Positions 8,599-16,935 are shown, counted from the first letter of the stretch. The stretch: DNA of 64,000 nt from Deltaproteobacteria bacterium GWC2_55_46 (GCA_001595385.3 LVEI03000001.1:828501-892500); one strand, 5' to 3'. The notes: generated from the sequence alone by a model not told the origin. Numbers and translations: made by a program.

Positions 8599-8994
8599 TC
8601 AATTCGGACTTAAGCCATTGTTGTTGACGAGGTCCAGTGGCGTGGTTGTCCAGACGTCTATGCCGAGCTCACCTGAGACCCTCAGCACCCTGTCAAGGAA
8701 CCGCCTGTCCCCTTCCCTTTCCATTATCAGAAGTATGCCCGGGCTACGCCCTGTCATGGACGAATAGTACAGGGCCTGCCCTATCGCCTCGGCCCATTTG
8801 GGAGCGAAATCGACCTCGACCGCGTGGGTATCGGTAAGGCAGTCGACACGCGTCCTGTCAGGCAGAACGGCCTCAGCCACCCCGCCGGCGTTTTCGCACC
8901 AGCGGGCCTGGTACGCCCTTTCGTTATACTCTCTCGCGAGGCACGCGCCGGGTATAATAAAGAAGATTATCATCGTCAGGCTTAAAAACCTCAT
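8599..8994 (-). CDS. small exported protein, possible PD-(D/E)XK-like fold
   Basis: A 131-residue protein with a short signal peptide (M-R-F-L-S-L-T-M-I-I-F-F-I-I-P-G-A-C-L-A). The mature part begins R-E-Y-N-E-R-x-Y-Q and contains R-V-D-C-L (D51), A-V-E-V-D-F-A-P-K-W (E60, D62, K66) and G-Q-A-L-Y-Y (Q73), then a predicted strand PGILLIM. This order of D, E-x-D, K and Q in alternating strands resembles PD-(D/E)XK nuclease-like folds, although the ExK lysine is replaced. Similar small proteins of unknown function occur widely in proteobacteria. The ATG at 8994 is preferred over a TTG one codon upstream. It stands alone between the Hsp20 remnant and the prpD-like gene. Nuclease activity is only an inference, and an exported location would be odd for it. 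Confidence 0.6.
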   Translation of the reverse strand: MRFLSLTMIIFFIIPGACLAREYNERAYQARWCENAGGVAEAVLPDRTRVDCLTDTHAVEVDFAPKWAEAIGQALYYSSMTGRSPGILLIMEREGDRRFLDRVLRVSGELGIDVWTTTPLDLVNNNGLSPN

Positions 8995-9171
8995 CAAGCA
9001 ATCTTAACGCGGGTTTTCCATTTATCAACCGGACTTGCTTGCCGTGATAGAGGTTATGGGCTATATTCCTTTTGTGATTTGCAAGGTGAACGGCTGGATA
9101 TCATCACTCCGGCTGACAACACGGGTAAAGCTGTTATAGCGGCTAAATCGGAGCCCTGAAAGGAGTATCGG

Positions 9172-10539
9172 ATGCGGCGCGGTACTATAGCCGAAAGGCT
9201 TGTCGACTATGCCCTTGCTCTTAAGTACGAAGACCTGCCCGGAGAGGCGGTCCATGAGGCCAAAAGAAGGCTCGTCGACTCGTTCGCGTGCATGCTCGGG
9301 GGCTATGAGGCGCCGCCGGCAAAGGCTGCAATGAGAGCAGCGCCTGTGGTCACAAACGGCCTGGCCTCGACCATATTCGGCTCCCCCCTTCCTACCACCC
9401 CGGAGGCCGCGGCCTTCGCAAACGGCATACTTGTAAGATACCTCGACTTCAACGATACATACTTATCAAAGGAACCGGCGCACCCTTCCGACAATATCCC
9501 TGCCGCGCTCGCAGCGGCACAGGCGGCCAATGCGGGGGGCAAGGAGCTTATAACGGCGATAGTCGCCGCCTACGAGGTGCAGTGCAGGCTCTGCGACGCC
9601 GCAACGCTTCGCACCAGGGGATGGGACCACGTGGCCTACGGCGCCTTTTCAGCAACGGTCGCCGCATCGATGCTTTTGGGCCTTTCAAGGGACGAATTCA
9701 TAAACGCCATAAACATAGCGGGGACGGTCTCACCGGCGCTCAGGCAATCGAGGGCCGGCGAGCTTTCGATGTGGAAGGGGTGCGCCTTCGCCAATACGTC
9801 CAAAGACGCGCTGTTCGCGTCGATCATGGCGAAAAACGGCATAACCGGCCCGGCCCCGATATTCGAAGGCGAGTTCGGCTTCGAGAAGACCGTATCAGGC
9901 CCGCTTGGGCTGTCGGAAACCTTCGGCGGCGAAGGCGGGGAACGCTTCAAGATACTCGACACCTATATCAAGTTCTATCCGGCCGAGTACCATTCACAGA
10001 GCGCGATAGGTGCGGCTGTAGAGCTTGTGGCCGACATAGTTGACCCGAAGGAGATAGAATCTGTCGTGGTAAGTACCTTCGGGGCCGGCTTCGAGATAAT
10101 CGGCTCCGGGGATGAAAAATGGAGGCCCCGCACAAGGGAGACCGCAGACCACAGCCTGCCATTCCTCGTTGCAGCCGCCCTTCTTGACGGCAACGTGAAC
10201 CTCGCGACCTATTCAGACCGGATGGAAGACCCTGACCTCACTACACTCATCAAAAAGGTCAGGGTCGTGAAGGACGCTGAGCTTGACCGGATGTACCCCG
10301 GCGCGATACCGAACAGGGTAGAGGTCAAGCTCTCGTCAGGAGAGCTTCTGACAAGGGAGATGATATACCCGAAGGGCCATCCAAAAAACGCGATGACCGA
10401 CAGGGAGCTCGAAGAGAAGTTCAAAAACCTGGGCGGCTGGTATCTCGGGGACGGAATGGCTGAAAAGGCGCTATCAAAGTTATGGAAGGCAGAGGAGGCC
10501 AAAAGCGTAATGGAGCTGCTAAGGCTTTTCATGAGGTGA
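9172..10539 (+). CDS. MmgE/PrpD family protein (2-methylcitrate dehydratase-like)
   Basis: Cytoplasmic protein of 455 residues spanning the full MmgE/PrpD fold. The N-terminal helical domain includes RRLVDSFACMLGGYE, the conserved central H-P-S-D-N-I-P-A-A-L-A-A-A segment and W-D-H-V-A-Y-G, and the C-terminal alpha/beta domain includes Y-I-K-F-Y-P-A-E-Y-H-S-Q-S. PrpD dehydrates 2-methylcitrate in propionate oxidation; the wider family also holds cis-aconitate decarboxylases and itaconate-related enzymes. The next gene is a PrpB-like lyase four bases away, which favours a methylcitrate-type role. prpC is missing from the locus. A clear AAAGGAG site lies upstream of ATG 9172. Confidence 0.85.
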   Translation: MRRGTIAERLVDYALALKYEDLPGEAVHEAKRRLVDSFACMLGGYEAPPAKAAMRAAPVVTNGLASTIFGSPLPTTPEAAAFANGILVRYLDFNDTYLSKEPAHPSDNIPAALAAAQAANAGGKELITAIVAAYEVQCRLCDAATLRTRGWDHVAYGAFSATVAASMLLGLSRDEFINAINIAGTVSPALRQSRAGELSMWKGCAFANTSKDALFASIMAKNGITGPAPIFEGEFGFEKTVSGPLGLSETFGGEGGERFKILDTYIKFYPAEYHSQSAIGAAVELVADIVDPKEIESVVVSTFGAGFEIIGSGDEKWRPRTRETADHSLPFLVAAALLDGNVNLATYSDRMEDPDLTTLIKKVRVVKDAELDRMYPGAIPNRVEVKLSSGELLTREMIYPKGHPKNAMTDRELEEKFKNLGGWYLGDGMAEKALSKLWKAEEAKSVMELLRLFMR

Positions 10540-10542
10540 GCT

Positions 10543-11379
10543 GTGGCCGAGAAAAACCTGCTCACTATAAAAACCAAACGTAAGGGCGCGCTCCCGATAC
10601 CCGGGGCCTTCAACGCGGCCTCTGCCATGCTCATCGAGAAGGCGGGCTTTGAGGCGGTATATATATCCGGGGCCGGGCTCTCGAACTCAAACGGCCTGCC
10701 TGACGCCGGTCTCCTTTCAAGGGAAGAGGTATTGCGCCTATCGTCATATATCTTAAAGGCGGTAAGCGTGCCTGCCGTCATCGACGCCGACACCGGCTTC
10801 GGCGGCCCTCAGGATGCGGCCCTTACAGTAAAGGCCTTTGAAGAGGCAGGCGCGTCGGCTATCCAGATAGAGGACCAGGAGTTCCCGAAAAGGTGCGGCC
10901 ACCTGCCCGGCAAGAGCGTAATACCAGCAGCCGAGTTCGCGGAGAAGGTCAGGGCGGCGGCTTCGGCGAGAAGCTCCAAAGACTTTCAGATAATCGCCAG
11001 GACAGACGCCAGGGGCGCTGGCACGCTCGATGAGGCCATACAGAGGGCGACCTTATACATCGAGGCAGGGGCTGACATAATATTCCCCGAGGCGCTTGAG
11101 ACAAGGGAGGAGTTCATCGAGTTCGCGCGGGCGGTGAAGGCCCCTCTCATGGCGAACATGACCGAGTTCGGGAAGAGCCCCTACTTGACTATGGATGATT
11201 GGAGCGAAATGGGTTATTCTTTTGTACTCTTCCCGATGACCGCCTTTAGAACAGGCATGAAGGCGATGGAAGAGGCCTTGAGCGAGCTTAAGGAGAAGGG
11301 CACTCAGAAAGGGCTGCTCAACAGGATGCAGACGCGGGAAGAGCTTTACAGGCTGATCAAGTACGACATCAATAAATAG
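10543..11379 (+). CDS. prpB: isocitrate lyase/PEP mutase family protein, methylisocitrate lyase-like
   Basis: A 278-residue TIM-barrel enzyme that probably splits 2-methylisocitrate into pyruvate and succinate. It shows DADTGFG at 81-87 (Mg2+ site), I-E-D-Q at 109-112 and the active-site loop KRCGH at 116-120 with catalytic C118, all characteristic of PrpB. The length suits a methylisocitrate lyase rather than the longer isocitrate lyases. The start is a GTG four bases after the prpD-like stop. A carboxyphosphonoenolpyruvate mutase or oxaloacetate decarboxylase of the same superfamily is the main alternative, but KRCGH and the prpD neighbour favour PrpB. Confidence 0.85.
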   Translation: MAEKNLLTIKTKRKGALPIPGAFNAASAMLIEKAGFEAVYISGAGLSNSNGLPDAGLLSREEVLRLSSYILKAVSVPAVIDADTGFGGPQDAALTVKAFEEAGASAIQIEDQEFPKRCGHLPGKSVIPAAEFAEKVRAAASARSSKDFQIIARTDARGAGTLDEAIQRATLYIEAGADIIFPEALETREEFIEFARAVKAPLMANMTEFGKSPYLTMDDWSEMGYSFVLFPMTAFRTGMKAMEEALSELKEKGTQKGLLNRMQTREELYRLIKYDINK

Positions 11380-11384
11380 CGGAT

Positions 11385-11576
11385 ATGGACGAGAAGGCCG
11401 GGGAGAAAAACTGCTTCCACTGCAAGCACTTCTACATCACCTGGGACGAGTTCTTCCCGAAGGGATGCAAGGCCCTGGGCTTCAAGAGCCGGGAGGCGCC
11501 ATCGGCGGTGGTACAGAGGTCCTCTGGCATGGAATGCCAGATGTTCGAGCATAAAAAGGAACACGGGAAGGCGTAA
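11385..11576 (+). CDS. small four-cysteine protein, putative metal-binding
   Basis: A 63-residue soluble protein that starts five bases after the prpB-like stop. Cysteines are at C10, C13, C28 and C51 in an N-C-F-H-C-K-H-F-Y-I-T-W context, followed by P-K-G-C-K-A-L-G-F and S-G-M-E-C-Q-M-F. The four Cys and the conserved-looking aromatic residues suggest a small zinc or iron-sulphur knot. Short proteins of this pattern are found as hypothetical proteins in deltaproteobacteria, to my recollection. I do not know its function. Its place at the end of the prp-like operon suggests co-expression only. Confidence 0.65.
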   Translation: MDEKAGEKNCFHCKHFYITWDEFFPKGCKALGFKSREAPSAVVQRSSGMECQMFEHKKEHGKA

Positions 11577-11600
11577 GGCTGGCTAACCTGTATACTCATT

Positions 11601-11766
11601 AACAAGTTGCTGAAGAACTCAAAATCACGATCACGTTCAGGCTGGTCAAAAAGGTCAAGATGCAGGGAGTCGAAACAGGAGGAATGCGGCGTACCTGGAT
11701 GGTACGCCGCAGTGACGAATTTTGATGACGACACAGCAGATTGGCCTTTTTCAACAGCCTGTCAGG
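11601..11766. repeat. dispersed intergenic repeat, copy A (MITE-like)
   Basis: About 166 bases between the Cys4 gene and tldD. The left end (aacaagttgctgaagaa) and the reverse complement of the right end (tttttcaacagcctgtc) form imperfect terminal inverted repeats. The middle holds a perfect hairpin: a 10-bp stem gcggcgtacc at 11686-11695 pairs with 11701-11710 over a 5-base loop. Related copies lie at about 39204-39319 and 62130-62275. No transposase is present. The right end runs directly into the AGGAGG ribosome-binding site of tldD, so insertion has replaced the native leader. Confidence 0.7.
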
Positions 11767-11772
11767 AGGAGC

Positions 11773-13164
11773 ATGGGACTGATAGAGAACTTCGACCCCT
11801 TCAAGGTATTAAAGGCGGCTCTTAAAAAAGGCGGCGAATACGCCGACATCTATCTTGAGGACACGGCCAACGCCTCGATAGTGGCGGAGGAAAAAAGGAT
11901 AGAGAAGGTCATAACAGGCAGGGACAGGGGCTGCGGCATCCGGGTCATAGCAGGGCTCAAGACCTACTTCGCCTATACCAACGACGTCTCCGAGAAAGGG
12001 CTCATCGAGGCGGCCTCCGCTGTCGCCCATGGCGTGCGGGATGGCAAGGAAGCCGGCGCAATAAACCTCAAGAAAAAAGAGACAGCCCCGGGCTTCGACA
12101 TAAAGAGGCTCCCGTACATGGGCGTGCTTGAAGAGAAGGTCGGGCTCGTGAACAGGGCCGCGGACGCTGCCTGGAAGTTCGACAAGAGGATAAGGCAGGT
12201 CAGGGTCGTCTACGGCGACGGGTGGCGGAGGATGGCCGTCGTAAACTCCCTTGGCGAGTGGATAGAAGAGGACCGGAACGCGCTCCTCTTCCTCTGCAAC
12301 GCCATCTCCGCCGAGGGGGACGTCATCCAGACCGGCTATGAGCCGCTCGGAGGCATAATGGGCCTTGAGGCATTCGATGAGACCCCTCCTGAGGCGATAG
12401 CGGAGACAGCGGCCAGAAGGGCGATAATGATGCTCGGCGCGAGGAGGGCGCCCGGCGGAAAGATGGCGGTAGTGCTCTCGAGCGAGGCTGGCGGCACCAT
12501 GGTGCACGAGGCCGTAGGCCACGGCCTTGAGGCCGACCTCGCCCTCCAGAACCTATCCGTATATTCCGGAAAGATAGGCCAGAAGGTCGCGAATGAGAAG
12601 ATAACCGTACTGGACGACTCGACGCTGCCTTACAGGAGGGGCTCTTTCTTCTTTGACGACGAAGGGACGCCCGCGGAGAAGACTGTGCTTATAGAGAACG
12701 GGGTCTTGAAGACCTACATGTGCGACAGGCTCAACGCGATGAAGTCAGGCTTTAAGTCCACAGGCAACGGCCGGAGGGAGTCATACCAGCACAGGCCGAT
12801 ACCGAGGATGACGAACACGATCATAGCGCCCGGCACCGAGGACCCGGATACGATAGTAAGGTCGCTGGACAAAGGCCTTTTCGTCAAGAAGATGGGCGGC
12901 GGCCAGGTAAATACCGTGAACGGGGACTTCGTCTTCGAGGTGACAGAGGGCTATATGATTGAGAAGGGCAAGATAGGCGAGCCTGTAAGGGGGGCTACCC
13001 TTACAGGAAACGGCCCTGACGTCCTCATGAACATAGACATGCTCGGGCGAGATCTGGGCTTCGGCATAGGCACCTGCGGCAAGGACAGCCAGGGAGTACC
13101 CGTATCAGATGCCCAGCCGACGCTCCGGATACCGGAGATAACCGTGGGGGGAAAGGCGAAGTAG
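11773..13164 (+). CDS. tldD: TldD family metalloprotease
   Basis: Cytoplasmic zinc protease subunit of 463 residues. The TldD signature HEAVGH is at 245-250, preceded by the A-G-G-T-M-V strand. The C-terminus has the conserved G-G-G-Q-V-N-T-V-N-G-D-F-V-F-E-V and G-x-T-C-G-K-D-S-Q-G-V-P-V segments. TldD normally pairs with the inactive homologue TldE to process small peptides such as microcins or modified peptides, and to act on unfolded substrates. No tldE (pmbA) lies next to it here. ATG 11773 has an AGGAGG site four bases upstream; the open frame continues upstream into repeat A and is not coding there. Confidence 0.93.
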   Translation: MGLIENFDPFKVLKAALKKGGEYADIYLEDTANASIVAEEKRIEKVITGRDRGCGIRVIAGLKTYFAYTNDVSEKGLIEAASAVAHGVRDGKEAGAINLKKKETAPGFDIKRLPYMGVLEEKVGLVNRAADAAWKFDKRIRQVRVVYGDGWRRMAVVNSLGEWIEEDRNALLFLCNAISAEGDVIQTGYEPLGGIMGLEAFDETPPEAIAETAARRAIMMLGARRAPGGKMAVVLSSEAGGTMVHEAVGHGLEADLALQNLSVYSGKIGQKVANEKITVLDDSTLPYRRGSFFFDDEGTPAEKTVLIENGVLKTYMCDRLNAMKSGFKSTGNGRRESYQHRPIPRMTNTIIAPGTEDPDTIVRSLDKGLFVKKMGGGQVNTVNGDFVFEVTEGYMIEKGKIGEPVRGATLTGNGPDVLMNIDMLGRDLGFGIGTCGKDSQGVPVSDAQPTLRIPEITVGGKAK

Positions 13165-13483
13165 CGGAGTGTTTTTGTACTTAAAACAACTTCGGGCATA
13201 AGACGTAAGCGAGCATAGGGCTGGGGGAGGGGCGCGCGAGCCTTATGCCAAGAAAAGCGCGGCAGCGCGCAAAAGGCCTTTCTACAAAAGACTGCAAAAG
13301 GAAAATAAAAAAAACTGGAAAAAAATTCTGACTTACAAATATTCGCCTGATTACAACAGCATCTCTATTGCCGAAAAACCCAAAGCCTGTGAAGGCATAA
13401 ACCTGTTCATCCTGGGAACAGGAATCGGCTGCAAGCTTTAGACTCACCGGAAGAACTGTAAATTTTAAATCCCCCCCACATCC
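13165..13483. other. intergenic region with a possible frameshifted small ORF
   Basis: This 319-base gap is more A-rich than its surroundings. ATG 13245 opens a 28-codon, Lys/Arg-rich frame that ends at TGA 13329-13331. A second frame, one base back, is open from upstream of the ATG to TAG 13439-13441 but has no start codon of its own. Two A-AAA-AAA heptamers (13307-13313 and 13319-13325) lie in register with the first frame, so a -1 slip would join them into about 65 residues ending I-N-L-F-I-L-G-T-G-I-G-C-K-L. This may be programmed frameshifting or a decayed gene. No homology is recognised and no terminator is seen behind tldD. Confidence 0.3.
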
Positions 13484-13512
13484 TTGACACCCCCTTCCAC
13501 ATAACTTAAAAT
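13484..13512 (+). promoter_or_regulatory. sigma70-type promoter of cstA
   Basis: TTGACA at 13484-13489, a 17-base spacer and TAAAAT at 13507-13512. This is the best consensus promoter in the window. The predicted start near 13519 leaves a leader of only about 12 bases before ATG 13531, with a weak GAAG as the only ribosome-binding site. Confidence 0.75.
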
Positions 13513-13530
13513 GAGCGAAGACATGTTCCC

Positions 13531-15438
13531 ATGAAATTATCCAGCGTGATCATAGCGATATTCGCGCTCCTTTTCGCAGTCTCATTCGGCGTCGTTGTGC
13601 GCGTCATAAACCCGTCCGAGAACGTCAACGCCCTCTGGCTCGTGGTCTCGGCCGCGTGCTTCTTCATCATAGTCTACCGCCTTTACGGGTCGTTCATCGC
13701 GGCAAAGATACTCGCCCTCGACGACAGACGCGTAACCCCCGCCATAAGGCTCAACGACGGCAGGGACTACCACCCGACGCATACCCTTGTGCTCTTCGGC
13801 CATCACTTCGCGGCCATAGCCGGGGCTGGCCCGCTCATAGGCCCGGTGCTCGCGGCCCAGTTCGGCTATCTCCCCGGCTTCCTGTGGATACTTATCGGCG
13901 CGGCCTTCGGCGGGGCGGTGCATGACATGATAATACTCTTCGCGTCTGTCCGCAGGAACGGATGCTCTCTTGCGCAGATGGCCAGGAACGAGGTCGGCCC
14001 TGTTGCCGGCTTTACCGCCGCGCTCGCCATCCTCTTTATCATCATAGTCGCGATGGCAGGCCTGGGGCTCGCGGTGGTAAACGCCCTGTACAAAAGCCCC
14101 TGGGGCGCCTTCACCATATTCATGACCATACCCATAGCCCTCCTCATGGGTGTCTACCTCTACAGGCTCAGGCCCGGCAAGGTCGCCGAGGTGAGCGTCA
14201 TAGGTGTTGTGCTCCTTTTGGCGGCGGTGCTCGGCGGAAGGTACATACAGGGAAGCATGCTGGAGCCGGTATTCAGCCATGACAAAGGCTTTCTCATCTG
14301 GGCGCTGGCCATATACGGCTTTCTCGCCTCTGTCCTTCCTGTCTGGCTTCTGCTCGCTCCAAGGGACTATCTTTCGACATACTTGAAGATCGGGACGGTC
14401 CTCATCCTTGCCGGAGGGGTCATAATACTCGCCCCTGACATAAAGATGCCAGCCGTCACCAGGTTCGTCGACGGCGGCGGCCCGATAATCCCGGGCACAG
14501 TATTCCCGTTCATGTTCATAACGATAGCCTGCGGGGCCATCTCCGGCTTCCATTCGCTCATATCGTCAGGCACTACGCCAAAGATGATAGAGCGGGAGAG
14601 CGATATCCGCGCGATAGGCTTCGGCGCCATGCTCTGCGAGGGCTTTGTGGCGGTAATAGCCATCATTGCCGCTACGGTCCTCATACCGGGAGATTACTTC
14701 GCCATAAACACGACTCTTTCCGCAGACGCCCTGTCAGCCATGGGCTTCGCGCCTGAGAGGATATCCGAGCTATCCTCCACCGTAGGCGTTGACGTCTCCG
14801 GGAGACCTGGCGGAGCGGTTTCTCTTGCGGTAGGCATGGCCTCGATTTTCAGCGCCCTGCCCGGCATGACCGGGCTCATGCCCTACTGGTACAACTTCGC
14901 CCTCATGTTCGAGGCCCTTTTTATCCTCACGACCGTCGATGCCGGGACAAGGGTGGCGAGGTTCATCCTCCAGGAGTTCGGCGGCCGCTTCTACAGGCCG
15001 ATCGGGCGGACCGATTGGATGCCGGGGGTGATACTTACGAGCGCGCTTGTAGTGGCGGCCTGGGGCTACCTCATAAGCTCCGGGAGCGTGTCGACCATCT
15101 GGCCCATGTTCGGGGTGGCAAACCAGCTGCTGGCGGCCCTCGCCCTGAGCGTTGGCACGACGATACTCCTTAAGATGGGCAAGGCACGGTACGTCTGGAT
15201 AACCCTTGTGCCGATGGCGTTCATGGTAGTGATGACAATTGTCGCCGCATGGAAGCTTTTCTGGATATTCACGGCAAAGGCCGCCGCGTCCGTTGACCCG
15301 TCCCAGGCCTTCACGTTCAGGCTGGATTCCATACTTGTCGCTGTCATGGCCGCCCTCGCGGTAATAGCCGTCCTCGATTCAGCCATAAAATGGCGGGGCC
15401 TCATCTCAAAAGACCTCCCGGTCGCCGAAGCCGAATAG
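13531..15438 (+). CDS. cstA: carbon starvation protein CstA (peptide/pyruvate transporter)
   Basis: Integral inner-membrane protein of 635 residues with about 15 predicted helices. It shows the CstA hallmarks: D-G-x-D-Y-x-P-T near residue 80, G-H-H-F-A-A-I-A-G-A-G-P-L-I-G-P (about 90-105), G-A-V-H-D (about 129-133) and the S-G-T-T-P-K block near 350. Family members take up peptides or pyruvate under carbon limitation. The length fits the Gram-negative CstA/BtsT class, and no separate small CstA-associated protein follows. A strong promoter lies immediately upstream. The phosphoribosyltransferase gene follows after about 100 bases. Confidence 0.93.
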   Translation: MKLSSVIIAIFALLFAVSFGVVVRVINPSENVNALWLVVSAACFFIIVYRLYGSFIAAKILALDDRRVTPAIRLNDGRDYHPTHTLVLFGHHFAAIAGAGPLIGPVLAAQFGYLPGFLWILIGAAFGGAVHDMIILFASVRRNGCSLAQMARNEVGPVAGFTAALAILFIIIVAMAGLGLAVVNALYKSPWGAFTIFMTIPIALLMGVYLYRLRPGKVAEVSVIGVVLLLAAVLGGRYIQGSMLEPVFSHDKGFLIWALAIYGFLASVLPVWLLLAPRDYLSTYLKIGTVLILAGGVIILAPDIKMPAVTRFVDGGGPIIPGTVFPFMFITIACGAISGFHSLISSGTTPKMIERESDIRAIGFGAMLCEGFVAVIAIIAATVLIPGDYFAINTTLSADALSAMGFAPERISELSSTVGVDVSGRPGGAVSLAVGMASIFSALPGMTGLMPYWYNFALMFEALFILTTVDAGTRVARFILQEFGGRFYRPIGRTDWMPGVILTSALVVAAWGYLISSGSVSTIWPMFGVANQLLAALALSVGTTILLKMGKARYVWITLVPMAFMVVMTIVAAWKLFWIFTAKAAASVDPSQAFTFRLDSILVAVMAALAVIAVLDSAIKWRGLISKDLPVAEAE

Positions 15439-15542
15439 CAAAACCGCATAAAATCCCCTTGTTGAAAAGCTCACACGCACGTTCCGGCTGCGGATTCTTG
15501 ACAAAGAGACGGCAGAAGATATGCTTTAGGCAGGAGGCCATA

Positions 15543-16214
15543 ATGGATAAGTCCGCGCCTTACACGGATAGGCTTGCCGCGGGCAGGGCACTTGCGGAAA
15601 GGCTTAAAAAGCACTCTGGCGACCGCCCGGTCATAGTCGGCCTCCCCAGGGGTGGCGTTGTAGTCGCGGCCGAGATCGCCCGCGTATTGAAGGCCGATCT
15701 CGATGTGATACTCGCCGGAAAACTGAGGGCGCCATATAACCCTGAACTGGCCATAGGCGCTGTAACTGAAGAGGGGCAGGTCTATATAAACAACCTCGCC
15801 ATAAGGAGCCTCCATATAAAGGAAAGCTATATAGAAGAAGAGCAGAGGTCCAGGCTCAACGCTATGAGGGAGCGCCTCAGCCTCTACAGGCTGGTCAAAG
15901 GCAAGGTGCCTCTCAAGGGAAGGACGGTTATCATCGTCGACGACGGCCTGGCCACGGGCTCCACGATGATATCAGCCATACAGGCCGCGCACGCCTCAGG
16001 GGCGAAAAAGATAATCGTAGCCGTACCAGGGGGGCCAGCCGACACGGTCGAGCGCATAGAGAACATGGACGAGGTCTCGGAGGTCATCTGCCCCCTCATA
16101 CCGGACCTCTTCTTCGCGGTAAGCCAGCTCTATTACGACTTCCAGCAGGTCGAGGACATCGAAGTCATCGAGATATTGAGGGCCTCTGTGGAGGAAGAGC
16201 GAAAACGCGCCTGA
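15543..16214 (+). CDS. phosphoribosyltransferase family protein
   Basis: A 223-residue cytoplasmic protein of the type I PRTase fold. The PRPP-binding loop VDDGLATGST is at 132-141. An N-terminal G-L-P-R-G-G-V-V (33-40) and the P-Y-N-P-E-L-A-I-G-A-V segment (64-74) match the family of predicted PRTases often fused to or found next to dienelactone hydrolase-like domains, whose substrates are not known. ATG 15543 follows a GCAGGAGG site; earlier in-frame codons overlap cstA. It could be co-transcribed with cstA. Confidence 0.85.
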   Translation: MDKSAPYTDRLAAGRALAERLKKHSGDRPVIVGLPRGGVVVAAEIARVLKADLDVILAGKLRAPYNPELAIGAVTEEGQVYINNLAIRSLHIKESYIEEEQRSRLNAMRERLSLYRLVKGKVPLKGRTVIIVDDGLATGSTMISAIQAAHASGAKKIIVAVPGGPADTVERIENMDEVSEVICPLIPDLFFAVSQLYYDFQQVEDIEVIEILRASVEEERKRA

Positions 16215-16227
16215 AGCCCTTTCAGGC
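16209..16227. terminator. weak hairpin between convergent genes
   Basis: A 7-bp stem (gcctgaa 16209-16215 with ttcaggc 16221-16227) with a 5-base loop overlaps the stop codon of the phosphoribosyltransferase gene and faces the end of the PilZ gene. The T-run after it is short, so termination may be poor. Confidence 0.35.
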
Positions 16228-16229
16228 CT

Positions 16230-16931
16230 TTATATGATGGTCTGTATATAGCTTTCTATCGACTCCCTGTCATCCTGCGGCATATCCGTAAAGACGAGCG
16301 CCATCCCTGGATGTGAAACAAGCCTTTTAAAGGGGTCACGTGGATTGGATATGATGCTCAACTCCCTGTTCACCTGAATATTGTAGATGACCCTCGCCCC
16401 TGTCGAGAGCTCTTTTTGCGTGCCTGGAATGGAGAAGCTCAGAGCGCATGCCGAGTTTACGGCAAGCGGGTTGAGGCTCATGACGAATATGCCGTCCCTG
16501 CTCAACATGGAGGCGAACGACTTCATTATCTTCTGGCCTGAGACAAGCGTTACCGGTATGCTGACGGGCACCCTCGGGTTCCTCTTGAGCATCTTGTCGT
16601 AGAAAAGAGCCTTGTTGAGCAGGAATACTATGTCCTCGGGCGGTGTCTCCGGCGTGATGACCCCTATGAGCCCTGCCTCCTTTAAGCCCTGAACGTCCTC
16701 CTGCGAAAGCGCCATGGCCGTATAGATGAGAAAGGGCCTTGCAGCCCCCAACTCTATTTCCTTGAGGCCGTCCATGCTCGCCACCCCTATTATCGGCAGG
16801 CTCTCCGGCTCAGAAGGAAGCCCCGTGCCCTGCCCTTTCTCCCGCAGAGCGAATCCGCATTCCTTAATAGCCTCTCTTAACCCGGCTGAAAAAGCATCCG
16901 TTGAGCCTGCGAGCACGACACAATATGACAT
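16230..16931 (-). CDS. PilZ-domain protein with an N-terminal receiver-like domain
   Basis: A 233-residue cytoplasmic protein. Residues 1-110 form an alternating alpha/beta region like a pseudo-receiver, but the acidic pocket and phospho-Asp are not evident. A PilZ-like domain follows: R-N-P-R-V-P-V-S-I-P-V-T-L at 117-129 gives the paired Arg of the c-di-GMP site, and L-S-R-D-G-I-F-V (143-150) stands where family members have D/N-x-S-x-x-G. The second motif is altered, so c-di-GMP binding is likely but not assured. It starts four bases after the stop of the MinD-like gene, so the two are one transcription unit. A link to surface motility or polar localisation is a reasonable inference. Confidence 0.7.
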   Translation of the reverse strand: MSYCVVLAGSTDAFSAGLREAIKECGFALREKGQGTGLPSEPESLPIIGVASMDGLKEIELGAARPFLIYTAMALSQEDVQGLKEAGLIGVITPETPPEDIVFLLNKALFYDKMLKRNPRVPVSIPVTLVSGQKIMKSFASMLSRDGIFVMSLNPLAVNSACALSFSIPGTQKELSTGARVIYNIQVNRELSIISNPRDPFKRLVSHPGMALVFTDMPQDDRESIESYIQTII

Positions 16932-16935
16932 CGTC

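Noticed and set aside
13582..14553. 323-codon minus-strand open frame
   Set aside because: Antisense to cstA. It is full of Asp, Glu, Arg and Tyr with no recognisable fold, as expected for the complement of a membrane-protein gene.
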